Part shown: positions 12,301 through 25,600 of the stretch, piece by piece
Layout of the letters: each line of letters begins with the position of its first letter
Numbering within the stretch: the stretch's first letter is position 1
Source: Heliocidaris tuberculata
Taxonomy: Eukaryota > Echinodermata > Echinoidea > Camarodonta > Echinometridae
Length of the DNA stretch: 64,000 nt
NCBI GenBank assembly: GCA_025618425.1
Contig: CM046852.1
Span: forward strand, 4,303,316-4,367,315
Direction of reading: 5' to 3'
Made by a program: the position numbers and the translations under genes
Notes under the pieces: model-generated
Told to the model about the DNA's origin: nothing
The model's input: only the letters and a program-made list of their open reading frames with translations
Databases searched by the model: none

Positions 12301-13384
12301 TAAAGGGGATGAAATTCATAATGTGCTAGCACTTTCCCACTGGTAGCAATATACGTTGCTTGATTTTAACGATGTCTTGTAAAACACATTTATATGTTTT
12401 TTCTTTATTACGTCAGCTTAAAGAGAGGGAATTTTCTGCAGTTCAAGATATGTTGCACAAATTTCACACATAATTCCATATGATGCAGACTTAGGTATAG
12501 TAATTTTGGCAGTGGGAAAGGAATCCAATGGCAACGAACGGGTAAGGGATGAGATAGAGGACACCGCAGGCGACCATTAGCTCGTCAAACTCACTTCTTT
12601 TCCCGCGCTTTTAGTCAAAGTAGTACAGTCGGTGCCCGCTATTTCAAGAACAACTTTACGCAGTCGGTTATCCTCATTTTGAACATATCCTTTTATCTCT
12701 TTATGTCACGGTTACGATGAAGGATATGAAGAAGAAGATGTAGGAGGAAAATATATATAATCTGATACTGACATCATTGATGGGGAAAAAAAACAAACTA
12801 GGAATGGAGAACAGAAACGAGCCAAGTAAAAAGAAGGATGAGGAGACAGAGTAAAAGATGAAAAAAGCGTGTTATTTGACATGTTTAATACTATAATTGA
12901 AAGTGGTATTGAGGGGATATGTATTGTTGTTCATAAGATGTATGCTATCTCAACGCATTTGCAGTGATGGTGGGCGAAAAGAAAAGGAAAGGAAATTGAA
13001 GGAAGTAAAGATGAAGAAAAAAAGGAAAGGCAAGCATGGAAAGGGATATAAGGAGACATAACGTACAAATTTGAAAAGGGGTATTATTAAATACATTGTA
13101 TCGAAGCTGACATTGAGAGCTATGCATTCTCGCTAGGAAAGTCTGGAGAACCCGTGCAGTCACCATGCATTTGCAATAATGTTGTAATATGAAGAAGAAA
13201 AAAAATAGCATGATTATGATGACCTTGACTTAGAATCAGGAGACTTGGCACAATTGGATTGGAACGTGATCCTCCTCCTCACAGCCGAGTGATTTTTTTA
13301 TTATTTTTGCCTCGTCTTCATCGAATTCGAGGCAATATACATCTTTCATCAAGGTAGCGTTAATAGTGGATAAAAAGGACAGGG
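12301..13384. other. Intergenic stretch, nothing recognised
   Basis: No supported exon. Purine-rich patches give spurious minus-strand frames. Confidence 0.5.
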
Positions 13385-13515
13385 TATCGTTTCACGAAAC
13401 CGGTCATAAGTACAAGTTCGCCGACATCCCATTGAAACGCATGTTAATTTTTTGATACACTTGATTCAATGGGATGTCGGCGAACTTGTAATTATGAAGA
13501 TTTCGTGAAAGGCCT
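13385..13515. repeat. Long hairpin with perfect 25-bp core arms
   Basis: 13412-13436 (starts ACAAGTTCGCCGACATCCCA) is the exact reverse complement of 13465-13489, with a 28-nt loop. Outside the core the pairing continues imperfectly (TTTCACGAAA at about 13390 against TTTCGTGAAA at about 13500). This fits a foldback/MITE element. Confidence 0.85.
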
Positions 13516-13619
13516 CCCCCGGTTTCCAAACCATTATAGCAAGCGATGCTCCTACCTGAAAGATGGCAATGATAAGAGAGATCAAAGGTAGAGATTACAT
13601 TTAAAGACAGTGTTGCATT

Positions 13620-13820
13620 CTGGTCCTCTCTCTCTAAAAAAGAGTGAATTTTCACTCCCCGCGCCGTAGTTACTTCAGTGATCACTTGTTTAGGAGTGAA
13701 TATCAAGTGCTCTCTAAACAGAAAAGAGTGAATTTTCACTGGCTATTTTTTCTTTATTTTCACTGCCCGGGGAGTGACGTCAGTGATCACTCATTTTTAT
13801 TTATTTTTTTCCAGAGAGTA
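13620..13820 (+). repeat. Family B repeat (AGTGATCACT), copy 1
   Basis: Runs from CTCTCTAAAAAAGAGTGAAT through CAGTGATCACTTGTTTAGGA and CTCTCTAAACAGAAAAGAG to GTGACGTCAGTGATCACTCA and AGAGAGTAAAGA. Two AGTGATCACT palindromes lie in one unit. Confidence 0.8.
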
Positions 13821-14175
13821 AAGATGTGAAATAGTTTGTGAGCTTTCTCTCAATCGTTTTTATTCCCTCGCAGAAGAATATCATAGTAGACATAACAGAG
13901 TTTCTTGAAGAGCTGTCGTATTCAGTGTGACTATAAATAGACTAATAAGTATAGTTTTAAAGATTTGAGGCAATATAATTATGTTTGCGTGGTCCCATAT
14001 ACCCAAATCTGTGTTGAGTGCTTTTTCAGCAAGATTTAGTGAGTGTAATAAAATTTTGATGATTCCTACCCTCACAATACACAATTATTCTTATCATAAT
14101 CAACCTTTCACAATAAGTTCTTGACAGTTTCTTTCACAAAGCTAGCTCATGTCTATAGTCAACCTTTTCTTTAAA
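13821..14175 (+). repeat. Family A interspersed repeat, copy 3
   Basis: Same block order as the 9.9 kb copy: TTTGTGAGCTTTCTC, GTCCCATATACCCA, TTTCAGCAAGATTTAG, TTTTGATGATTCC, AGTTTCTTTCACA. It abuts a family B copy directly. Confidence 0.8.
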
Positions 14176-14469
14176 AGATAATAAAATAATAATAACAATA
14201 ATATTCCGTTCTTGTATAGCGCAAATCACATTAATATGAAGACGACACCAGGATAAGAAATAGAAGATTGGGATTATAACTCCACTACTTTGACTCGACT
14301 GTAGAGTATAATATCGACGGGTATATAGACGACATGTCCCCTGTGACGTGAGGTCGTGTAAGCTACACTGTGATGGGGATGTTTTCTAAGCATGAATTAT
14401 GCAGAACTCGACGAGACAAACCATGGCGTATCAAAGCACGACAGCCTAGAGATAACCTGGTGCATGTAT

Positions 14470-14811
14470 ACTGCATACAGTTTGAAGGAGGTGGAGGGAG
14501 GATGGAGAGAGGGAGGGAGAGGGGGTAATACGTTACGAAACACTCGAAGATAGGTAGGGAGAGAGATAGATAGAGAGAAAGAGAGTGTGAGAGAGAGGGG
14601 GGAGAGGAAGGAAGATAATAGAGAGGGAGTACGGGATGGACTGTGAAAGCATAGGCACTGATAGCGAAGGAGAGAGAAAGAGATGTACAAAGTGAGAGAG
14701 GAAGAGAGAAAGAGAGTGAAAGAAAGGAGAACTAGAGAGAAAGAAAGACAGAAAGACAGAGAGACATAGAAAGAAAGGAGATCTGGAAAGGAGAAATTAA
14801 CAGCGAGACAT

Positions 14812-14852
<41 letters not shown>

Positions 14853-15041
14853 GGGGGGGGGAACAAACAGTAGAGCAAGAAAAAAATGGTATAAATAATA
14901 TTCACTGGGCCTAAATATGAAAAAAGAAAAGGCCAGTAAATGTCCATAATGAGAAAGCACTATACCACAGTTTTAAAGCAGAACCATAATAATTTAGTTA
15001 GAGAGGAAAGAATAAAAAAAGAAAAAGAAAAAAAAAAGCAG

Positions 15042-15074
<33 letters not shown>

Positions 15075-15080
15075 TGGGAG
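14470..15080. repeat. Purine-rich (GA)n region
   Basis: Several GA/GGA/GAAA tracts, the purest at 14815-14840 and 15040-15075, plus an 18-nt poly-G at about 14842-14860. Confidence 0.85.
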
Positions 15081-16480
15081 AGAGAGACAAAAGAAAATGG
15101 GTAGAAAATAATGAATAATAAAAAGGACAAGTGTGGATTTGTGACAGCTTTTCCTGATGCTAAGTCGGATTCAAAATAAGAGAAGTAAATGGATGTCCTT
15201 TAAAATATGTAAAATACCTGCATGCAACTTTCATAGAAATAACTGTCACTTTGTGCTGCCATTTTGCAACTGGAGATACAAAGATTACTGAGGATGCGAG
15301 AAGCTTGTGAAAGATGACGGAGATCTGAAAAGCGGGGGCGTTGCTTCAAAGAAAAAAAAGTCAAGTGAAATGGTCAGAGAGTCGAGACACAAAATACCTA
15401 CACGAATTTGTATAAATAGGTGAAAAGTAGATAGCTTCAACTAAAAGCTATGTAGTATTCATGGAATCATTGAGATAAAAATGGATGCACAGCTTTAAAA
15501 AAAAGAAAAAGAGATGCACATCTCTATCAAAAAGTATGTAAATCTTTATCGCAAAAGGATGAGAATTTCCATGAAAAAGAATGAAAATATTTATATATGA
15601 AGGATGGAAAAATTTATCAAAAGGGATGAAAATCTTTATCTGAAAGGATGCATATATCTTTTTTTCAAATAAGGATACTGTAATGTTAAAAAGAATGATG
15701 GAACTTCATAAATACAGCAGGCAAATGTTCGAGAATGCCAGTCTTAATAATAAACAAATTCTGGATAATATGAAGAGTTTTGCGTTGGCGACATCACTGC
15801 TAAATTACACGCCTGGGCATCATCAACATCGAGAGGTCTTCGTTTGCATACATCCCATCCACACTGATTACGAGTACTCGGCATGGGAATGTCATGAATT
15901 ATTCTTGAATGCACATAACGTGTTCATAGAGTGGATCATGATTACATGTTATATTCATGATTTCATCATGATCATGCGGCGTCCAGGGACACATTGGGCA
16001 TTTCCACTTCGCGGGAACAGAATTACAAAACATTTTTTTTTTTGTTCTTCCATTCATATCAGTGGCGTTCCCCCGTGCCCCCCTCCCCGAATTGAATGAA
16101 GATGAAAGAAAGAAAAAGAAAGAAAAAGAAGGAAAAGAGAAGAAAAGAAACGGAGAAGGGGAAAAGGACGTGAAAGCAAGACGATAGGACACCCTCCCCC
16201 ACCCCTTAATCAGTGGCCTTGTAAATTCGCATTTAGAGTAAGACCACTGCCCCCTCCCCTCCCCCCCCCCCCCCCCCTCAACGACGCAACTGCCCCTTCA
16301 ATGGTTGGACATGCCCCACGAATTCATACTATCCATGCAACAAAAAGCAGTCACAGAAATATATCAGCGATTTTATACATGACTTGTACTTCCGCTTCGG
16401 AATAAAGCTGGGTTTTTTTTCGTATTGAAATAGTAATTGTTAATCAGAATGATTAAACATTACTTTTACTGAAGGCATAG
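15081..16480. other. Upstream region of the PRR5 gene
   Basis: Holds degenerate 25-30 nt repeats (GATGAAAATCTTTATC-type) at about 15530-15665. A 138-codon frame at 15683-16099 shows no recognisable protein. There is a poly-C run near 16260. The PRR5 promoter or a 5' non-coding exon should lie here, but I cannot point to it. Confidence 0.5.
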
Positions 16481-16525
16481 ATACTTGCTCAAACTTTAAA
16501 ATACGCATTGTCGGAATTTTCCTGT

Positions 16526-16695
16526 ATGCAATCCTCTGGAGGATCGCCTTTTGTATACAGTGCTGCGTATAATAATCATGATGATGGTAATAATAATAAT
16601 CCCCAGCGCAGATCACAACTAGATATGTCGTCTCTGTGCGATAGAGCAGATGATCTGACTGGAGGCCGACACCTTGCTTGCAATAAGTACTCATC
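16526..16695 (+). CDS. PRR5: PRR5 exon 1 (N-terminus)
   Basis: This exon encodes a polar N-terminus starting MQSSGGSPF and ending CNKYS, with the last two bases (tc) completed by exon 2 to make serine. The donor is ATC|GTAATA. The junction reads YSSVQSKVLSVF, which lines up without a gap against human PRR5 WNSIHNGVIAVF, and this is the main reason for choosing this donor. A second phase-compatible donor at 16687 (AA|GTACTC) is weaker and spoils that alignment. The frame is open back to a stop at 16478, and the first ATG is at 16526. A later in-frame ATG at about 16625 (MSSLCDR) could be the true start, because human PRR5 has an MSSPS segment at a similar place. Confidence 0.7.
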
Positions 16696-19600
16696 GTAAT
16701 AGGATTCGGATGATTATAAACCCTTACACAGTTTCAGAGGCTCATAAAATAACCGCCAAATACCATCATAAATAACCATTATTTTGTGATGCTAATGCCA
16801 TTTAATTTACTACCCTTAATCGAGTTCGATTTCCATTATAGATGATTAGTCATGGTATTCCCAAATGACTTCAGTACTCTTCATGAATTTTCATTCCTAT
16901 AACAAATGATGATGATATTGGCAATTAATTTACTACTCTTAATGAACTTCAGTATCCATGAAATGATTAGTGGTGGTGGCGTTTTCTGCTATATGTACTC
17001 TTCATGAATTGTAATTTCCATTTAAAATAATTAACTGGTTTTTATGGCAGTGCCTACTTTTGTAGTGGAGGTTATAAATGTATAATCGGGCCTTAGAAAT
17101 AGAAATGACCCCTTTCAATTCGAATAAATAATGTTGTAGTTGCAAACAGCTTCAACAATGTACTTAAAGCATGTAAAGAATAAATTCGGCTGTGATCCCA
17201 ATATTAGAAATCGGTTCATGAAATAAGTAAAAAGCAAGTCTCCCCACGAATTTCATTATCTTTTTTTTTGAATGTGACATTTTAGACTGTTAGTGAACAT
17301 GTCATGTATACGTTCACATTTGCCCGCGCCTTGAAATGAATGGAATGGTAACCAGTTCTCACTTCGTTGTGAAATGCAATACTTGGTTTGGTTTCTGAAA
17401 AAGAGAATCTAACCGTGAATTTCCCTAAGGTTATTCCATTTAGTTGTGAATTGAATGTTTGCAATTCCAGAGGATTTTCATGCAGATTTCTGAATTCCCG
17501 AGTGTGGCTACAATATCATAAGCTTAAATTAAAGATTATATGAATGAAAGAATAATTAGGGGCTTTATGGCACTGTTTATTCTAAAATATATCACATATG
17601 GGCCCCGTTTCATAAAACTTGTTAGCAATAACAAGTTACCATTATTGTTATAAGCTACTGAAATCCTTGAATCTGATTGGCTGAGAGCAAATTTGTCACA
17701 GAAAAGGTATAGAAATGAGAAGTAGTCAGTGGAAATTATGTAAACTGGCGAATAACGAAATATTCATATATATATATATATGAATATTTCTTAATTTTAG
17801 AATAATCCTTTTCTATGATGTATTTATTGCAGTTATCAAGATGTTCATTGCTTCTGTTTTCTCTCTTTTCTTTATTTTGAACAGAGTCCAGAGCAAAGTA
17901 TTATCAGTATTCAACAAAAGGAGACTACAGCCAGGAGAACTGTATGAACTGAACAAGATGGTCAAGTAAGGAATAGTAGCAAAAACTAATTATTTTATGG
18001 GTTTTTTTCTCCAATATTAGTATCCAAAAAGACGACGCGATAACATTTTCAAAATAAAGACAACAAAGAAAATGAACAATGTATTGTCTATTTAGGTCCT
18101 TGACCATCAGGTCCTTCACACTATTACCTGAATTCATGACATACTATATTATTCACTCATGATGGTTTAGATATTCTCTGTAATCAGAGAGTATATAAAA
18201 AGTTGATTCTGTTGTAAAATTTCAGACTGACGTTGGAGTTCGCATGACTCCAAAACATGTACCTTTCCTTCAAATGCTATGTTTTGTTTTTTTGTTTTTA
18301 TTTTGGAACCAGTATTAGTGTTAACAAGGCTTAAAGCTATCTTGAAATGCTTTCAAAGACTTCAGTAGATTCTTCAACATTTTAGATTAAACAGAAATAT
18401 TCTGTCCGTTTTGCATAAATACTTACTAAAAGAAATTACCCTTCTCGTCTACAAATTTCATTTTCTTTTGAAATAGTACCTATAGATGATCCTCCTTACT
18501 TCACATTGTTTGAGTTACGAAGTATTTTTTTTAAATATACAATTGTATTGATATTATGAAGATGGGGCATCTTTCTTTGAATTTGCCTTAAATTGCTTTC
18601 TTAATAGTTTGATGTACACATGTATTCTCTGAAAAGATAGTGTGATCACTGACATCACTTCCCGGGGTGAAAATAGAGTGGAAATAGAGTAAAGATTCAT
18701 TCTTTTCTTTTTAGAGAACACTTGATATTCACTCCTAAACAAGTGATCACTAAAAGGACTCCCCGGGAGAGTGGAAAAGGGTGAAAATTTACTCCTTTCT
18801 CAGAGAGAGTAAATAGTTATTTTTCATAATTCATAGATTGTGTATTTATAGTGAATTATATGTATATATATTTCTTTTACAGAGTGGCAATCAAATCTGA
18901 AATCGGGTCATTTATATCAGAATATTATAAGGTAAGTGAATTCTATCGACAAAATGAAATAATAAAACAACTTTTAATGCAGACATTCAGTAAAGTTTAA
19001 CGGCATAATGTAACATAAATCAAGCTGATTTTATGTTTGTAAGCGATAAGTAAAGCACAAGCACAATTTACAATAACAACATTTTTATGATTATATTAGA
19101 TCAAGTAAAGACTTACATTATTACTATGATCAGTGATATCAGTAAAATGTCAGAAACAAAAGGATAAACAATTTGCACTCCTGTTACTTTTCTGAATACA
19201 ATGTAGAAATATCTAGAAACGGTATACAATCGTTTAAAGAAAACAACAAGACAGGACAAACGTTGTTATTTCATTGAGTTGAAAAAAAATTAATGTCATT
19301 AAAACCATCAGTGATAATCTTCAGACGGTATCTCCAGGATATTTGGCAGAATTGAAATGTCACTTTAATCTTTTTAAATGTCTCGAGAGATACGAGAGAT
19401 ATGATGACATTCAACAGCTTTAAAAAAATCTGTTTAATGTACTTGCCAACAGATTTACCTCCAAGGTGATTAGTGAAAATGGCTATGAATTTTGAATTGT
19501 AGAATAAACAATTAGGAAAGGTAGATTATGTATATACTGTAGCAGTTGTGTATTTTGAGGCTTTGGAATCATCAAAATGATAAGAACTCATCACATCCTA

Positions 19601-22600
19601 CAGAAAATCTCTTAAAGTGAAAGGGATTGCTCACATATATGTATATGGGAATATGAGACCACACGCGCATGTGGCATCATAATTCTGTCCCATTTTTTGA
19701 ATTATTTCTAGTTTTATCAAGAATATGAGAACATTTCATGAGGAATCAATTTCATGTGACAGTGCTGTTGTAATATCTTTGTTCATAGGAATGGAGTGAA
19801 TTTTGAAAATTAAAATAATGAAAAAGCTCTCAAAATAATGTGTTTACATCTCGTTAAGGAGAATAAGGAAAAAAAAAATCACATATACACGTACGTTTCA
19901 TAATTTCTTCCACAGAAAAACCTTTTACAACGAGGAATGAAAAGTCTTTATGATTCGCTTGATAATGATGAAGGTAAGCCAACTTTTATTTATCAAGTAA
20001 AGTATATTCACATCTTGTGCAGAAACACCATACTAATTTACCCTTACCCAAACAGCACTGTTTGTGAGGTATCCAAAGAGCATAGATTGTGAGCCAATGT
20101 AACTGCCCCACCCCCATCATTACATTGTATTATTATTCTGGGTGCATCCGATAGCTTAAAATTTGCTATTGCTCTGCAATTCTCAGCGTTCTACAAAATA
20201 AAAGATTTTACCTCCTTTAATCAGATTCAGTTTTTTGTGTGACATAGCTCTATGGTTCACCCTTTCAAACCATTTTCTGAAGTTGAGGTATTTGGTTTAT
20301 ACTTTATCATTTTCAGAGACAGGAAATGCAGAAGAATTCGTTATGTACACGCGTGGATTGTATTGGTATTTTATTAAGAAACTTCATTGACAATGACATC
20401 AATATTTTGTTTTTTAACAATACAGAGCATTAGTATGAAGAAAATACTGCTCATCTACGATTCGTCAAATTATCCGTATGGGGCTCACACTTGCATGAAT
20501 ATGCCTTGACTTTTTTTTTCTGCAGGTCGTGGATTACTTTCAAGTCTCGCTGAGCTTTGGAATTACTTCTTCACAGAGATACTTCCTACGTTGAGGGCGA
20601 TATTCTACCCAGTCCAGGTAAAACAGTAGCTGCAGTGCACCTGCATGATGAGGGTTTTATGAAGACCCATTTGAAGCAGAATTTTGATCCTGAAATGTAT
20701 CAACACCCGACTTAGCTTACTGGGATTTTTTTAAAATACGATTTGTGGAAACTCTTCGAATAACGTCAATTCTTCCAAGTTTCCGTATGTTTAAGTGGCA
20801 CATCCACAGAACAAAGGCTTCTGTCTTTTGGAGAGAACAGAGAAAACATTAGGAAAAAAAAAAAAAAAAAAAAAATCTGCTGCACTTTATATTATACTAC
20901 ACCATGAAACTTTGTCAGGCAATGTGATGATTTTTGTCTTTTATTTCAGGAGTCTTCTGGAGAAGCAAACTTGGTCTTCCAATCAAAGTCGCCAGTATCA
21001 AGGAAACCTTAAGCTCTTTTTTAAGGGCATGTTCAATTGAACACTTTTTGAGACTACTCTCTAAAAAACAAGAGTGAATCTTCACCCCCCCCCCCCCCTC
21101 CGGGAGTCACGTCAGTGATCACTTGTTACGGAGTGATTATTGATTATTTTAGTTTAGAGTGCGATCTAAACAGAAAAGAGTGACTTTTTACTCCATTTTC
21201 TCTATTATTTTTACTTGACCGGGGATTCAAATCAGTGAAGACTCAATATATATATATTTTTTTTAGAGAGTATGGCTACGATTCCGAAAAAGTTCTATTT
21301 TTGTTATCAAATCAGACGATTTTTTATAATTATTTGAAAGTTTAATAGCATTATTGTGTTTTTCTTATCTAGACAAAAGGCCTCACCATGTATCAGCTTT
21401 CATTACTTGGGTTCCGTGATCACGTAGTACTACAACTGCCACTAGCAAGTAAGTCAAGGACAGTGTCTTATAAAGAGTTGCGATTGATCCTCAAATCAGT
21501 CTCAAATCACAATCGCCAATCTCTTATGTACAGATTTACAATAGATTTTAAACTCAAGTTGAGTTGCGATTAATTTGGATCCATTGCAAATCTTTATAAA
21601 ACGGGGCATCTTGTCACATGTAAAGCTAAAAAAAACCTTAAAAACTGAAATGACGCAAGGCCAAAACACGTCTTAAATTCTAGTCGGCCTACAATCAGCT
21701 TTAGCTAAACTCTCTTTCAAGCGGTCACTCTGCTGCGTGATTCTATATCGCTTTCGCACCACCGATGGTCACCGAAGGAATTCACTAGCAGTCGGGTTTG
21801 ATATTATAGCCTAACGAAGAAATCCCATCTCCGTGTTGAATTAACTTTTGGCCAAAATTGATATCGCTGACTGATAACAGTGGAAGCAGTTTCTTGTTTT
21901 CTGTACATTGTGGTTATGGTGGTTATGGTTTGTCTATTGGTAACAAGAATCAATTGGTTAACGTTTTCCCCGAATAATTTTATCGTCGACAGAGGCACTA
22001 TCGTCGTGCAACGAGAGTGAAATTCCACCCGAGATCACCCAGATGTTGCTCAACCTCCACGCAGTCCACGACGGCGGGACGTACGCCACAACCCCGTCAG
22101 AGGAATATGTCCAACTGGAGGTCCTCCTAGCGAAGGTCGTATGCCCGTTCCTTGGCTCCAAGGGGTTGTACCTACGGATGGGGGAGGACGATCCTGCCGT
22201 TCCCGCCCGCGACCCCAATGCCAAAGAAGATGGCCAGGGTACGCCTGGGAGCGGCAGCAGCGGGACGCAAGGACGTAAATACGGTCAGTATGTCCCTCGG
22301 AAGTTGAGGCACAAAGATAGTCTAGGGCTCATACGAACTGGGGGTATAACCCTGCAGGCTTTAGTGCTTCACATGCACCATGACCCGGATACATTATGAC
22401 GAAAGGGTTATACATTGGCAAGTCCAAACTATTTTGTTCAATACGTTACCGACCACATAATTATAAAATTTTATGTTATCTGATGATGTATTAAGGTGAA
22501 GATTGAGTTTTGATCATCATGGTCATGCGATAACATTGTGAAAGAAATTGTCTGAAAGCAATCGAGAAAGGTTGATCATGTCTACATACGAATTGATTTA

Positions 22601-25600
22601 TACTGTGAGGTTTCGGAATCATCAAAATGATAAGAAATTGACCCAATCTCGCTGAAGACCAACTGCATTGCACGCAGAGAAAATGGGTATATGGGACTGC
22701 ACACACATGTGAAATGAATGTTCGGCCCGAACACTGTCTTCAGCTATTTCTTGTTATATTTCGAATATGAGGGCGATTGAGGAGCAATCCTTATCAGGGG
22801 ACATGTTCTTCCAAACTGACATAAAAGGGATGAGAAAGCTCACAAATCATTTTTCACCTTTCCCAGAACTAAGCCTCTTTTGAAAGCCCTGGACAAAATA
22901 AAGACGAAATAAGAAGTGAAATGTTACATTTGATGTTGATTTATAATTCCGCAATACTCGGTAATGTATTGGACGCCAAAAGGCTGAATAATTTGGACTT
23001 GCCCACAGTCATATACTAAATACTCTAAGATAGGGAAGGTACGGGCTATTATATCTTTCAAATAACGGACTATTTAGTCCCCAAAAGCAATACCGCCAGC
23101 AACTTAAACTAACTTCATATCATAATCGATCGGAGGGAACAGATATTAGTATAACAAAATTAAAGGTTAGGCTTTAGTATTGAAAAATATGATGGCAGGA
23201 CTTGTGGGTAATAGCTCATTTTTATCAATTGAGCACTGTTTTATCTAAAGCAAAGGTGTGTGTTTCAAATAACGGTTTGGGATTTCCGTGGCCGGTTGGA
23301 TATGAAAAAAGGGCTATTTAAAAGACGTAAATAATCATTGATACACCTCCGTAAAATACATAACCAGCTAAAATAATAATTTCAAAACTCAAATACATAT
23401 CTTCATCGAAGCACCTGGGTAGGTGATATCATGTTGAATTTGTGTCAAGTCCGTGTACAGATAGAATGATTTGGGACATGTTAAGCGTTAAAGTCTCCCA
23501 GTACATAGTAGTGCCGATACAATAATTAAAAAAGTGCAATTTCACGTTAATGTAGAAAGCTTGGTGCGAACAACAGAAACCGTATGAATGTATTTTGAAT
23601 GAGAAAATTTTTTTGTACCACTTTTTACGAATTCCCACGTTGTTGTTATGAAAATGGTCTTTCAAAAACATACATAATACCACACAGAAAGCTTAACAAC
23701 TCAGGGGTGAAACTTTCGGTTGATTGATAGGCCCTCCAATCAGTTATTAATCGGTATATATTTTACTTTTGGATTATTCAGTTAGTATAAATATAATATG
23801 AAATAATGTAAATGTATGTATTTATATATGATATAACTGATTGGTGTATATAATTTAATTTTGGATTATTCAGGTAATATAAATACACTATAAAAATGTA
23901 AATATGCGTTTATATATAATATAATGTGCGTATGTGAAAATGAGTCTGGAACAATCGAATCTCCAAAGCAATACAAGGAAATATGGCTTACTGCAATAGC
24001 AAAGCCATCTGTCGTTTACTATACATGGTTACCGACCGGGATTTACCTTTCGTGATCTATGACGTCATTATGACGCTTCGTTTTCACTGGTTTTATTTGA
24101 ATATATTTAACTCAACTTTGGTTAAAAACTTTATTTGTAATGATAATGATAATAATATTAACAACAAATACCCCCCCCCCCCCAAAAAAAAAAAAAAAAA
24201 TAACCCACATTTAAATGAATGAGGTTGTTCAGTTGTTCCAGGCCCAACTATATATTCTTAAATGATTAAAGTATTATCATTAGCATTTTCATATTATTTT
24301 CCTGTATTATAGTCCCATTTTCTCCATTTTTGTGTCGTAAAATTCTTCCAACTTATTTTGCCTCAACTCCATTCTAGATTGCTGGCTACACTTACCTCGT
24401 TAATGTAGATTTTATAACGTAGTACCCTCTTCTTAACTCGAAGCACTCGTTTTGAAGAATCTGTTCTCACTAGCTTTCGTTAGCTAAGTTTAAAGCTTAT
24501 TATTTAGACACCCCTGTCTGTTGTTACGGTAGCGTTTGGTTGGTAATATTACTGTTTCACACTCTCCTGTATAGTAAAACGCGTTTGATTTGCTGAGATT
24601 TCTTTTTCTTTTTTGTCCAAAAATTTTAACACGTTTCCCCATTTTTGTCTCTCTGTTCCATTCCTCTCCCAAATCGAACCATCCGTGAAATAAAACTCCC
24701 GTTTCACCTTTCACCGTCATGTGACGTCATCACATACTGATTTGCATGTCCTATTTCATTGGTCCAATGTTTGTCCCGTGGTGATCCATTTTGTTTGATT
24801 GTCGTCATCATTCCTGCGCAACAGCTCCAGGGTACGTCCCACGCGCATTTGCGTCTCCTAGCTTAGCCTTCCTGCGTAGGTCAAGATTCAGCTTCCGCAT
24901 TAACAATGTCAGGCGAAAGTTCATGCGCATGCGCTTTTCAGACGATACTCCCGATCATCCTTCAGAATCGATGCCTGAATTAGACAATGAAATGATCGAA
25001 TCTGCAAAGGCGAATAGTAATGGCTGACTGTAGTATTTAAAGCAGAAGCTTTATTTTTTGCTTGCTCTTCTTTTCCGGTGAAGGGATTGACGAAAAACTT
25101 GCAAACGGGGAAATTTTAAGTTCCCTGAGATAAATCTGGTGCGTTTGTATTCTTTAACCAAAGACAGAACTTTTGTATTATGAAATTCGCATTAAAGGAA
25201 TTAATCTTCTTCCTTTTAAACTAATACTTGCCAACACATTATTTCTTGAACAGTTTAGCTTTGCTTTTTGGCGCTTTTGCTTATGTTTAATAAGGATGAA
25301 AAAGACAAACTGAGAATATGAGTTGACGTCATGCCTCCTAAGTTGAATGATATTTTGGGGATGATTATGACGTCTTTCTATTACCCATGTAATTTGGATA
25401 CAACTTCCAATAGCCAACTAAACGGGCGCGTTTTCTAGAGACTGGTTTCCCCATCACTTCTCATTTGCACGTGTCATCACTTGTCATTGTGTTCATTGTT
25501 GAACTCATTTAACCTAAAGCCGAAGATTCTACACCATTCCGTTTTATAATTTGCAATAAGAAGTGTATTTTCGTTGGAATTTATTATTTTGTTATAACTG

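Noticed and set aside
15683..16099. 138-codon frame upstream of PRR5
   Set aside because: The longest non-repetitive frame outside genes, but no recognisable similarity, no clear splice sites or Kozak context, and codon use like the intergenic DNA. Possible but not supportable.
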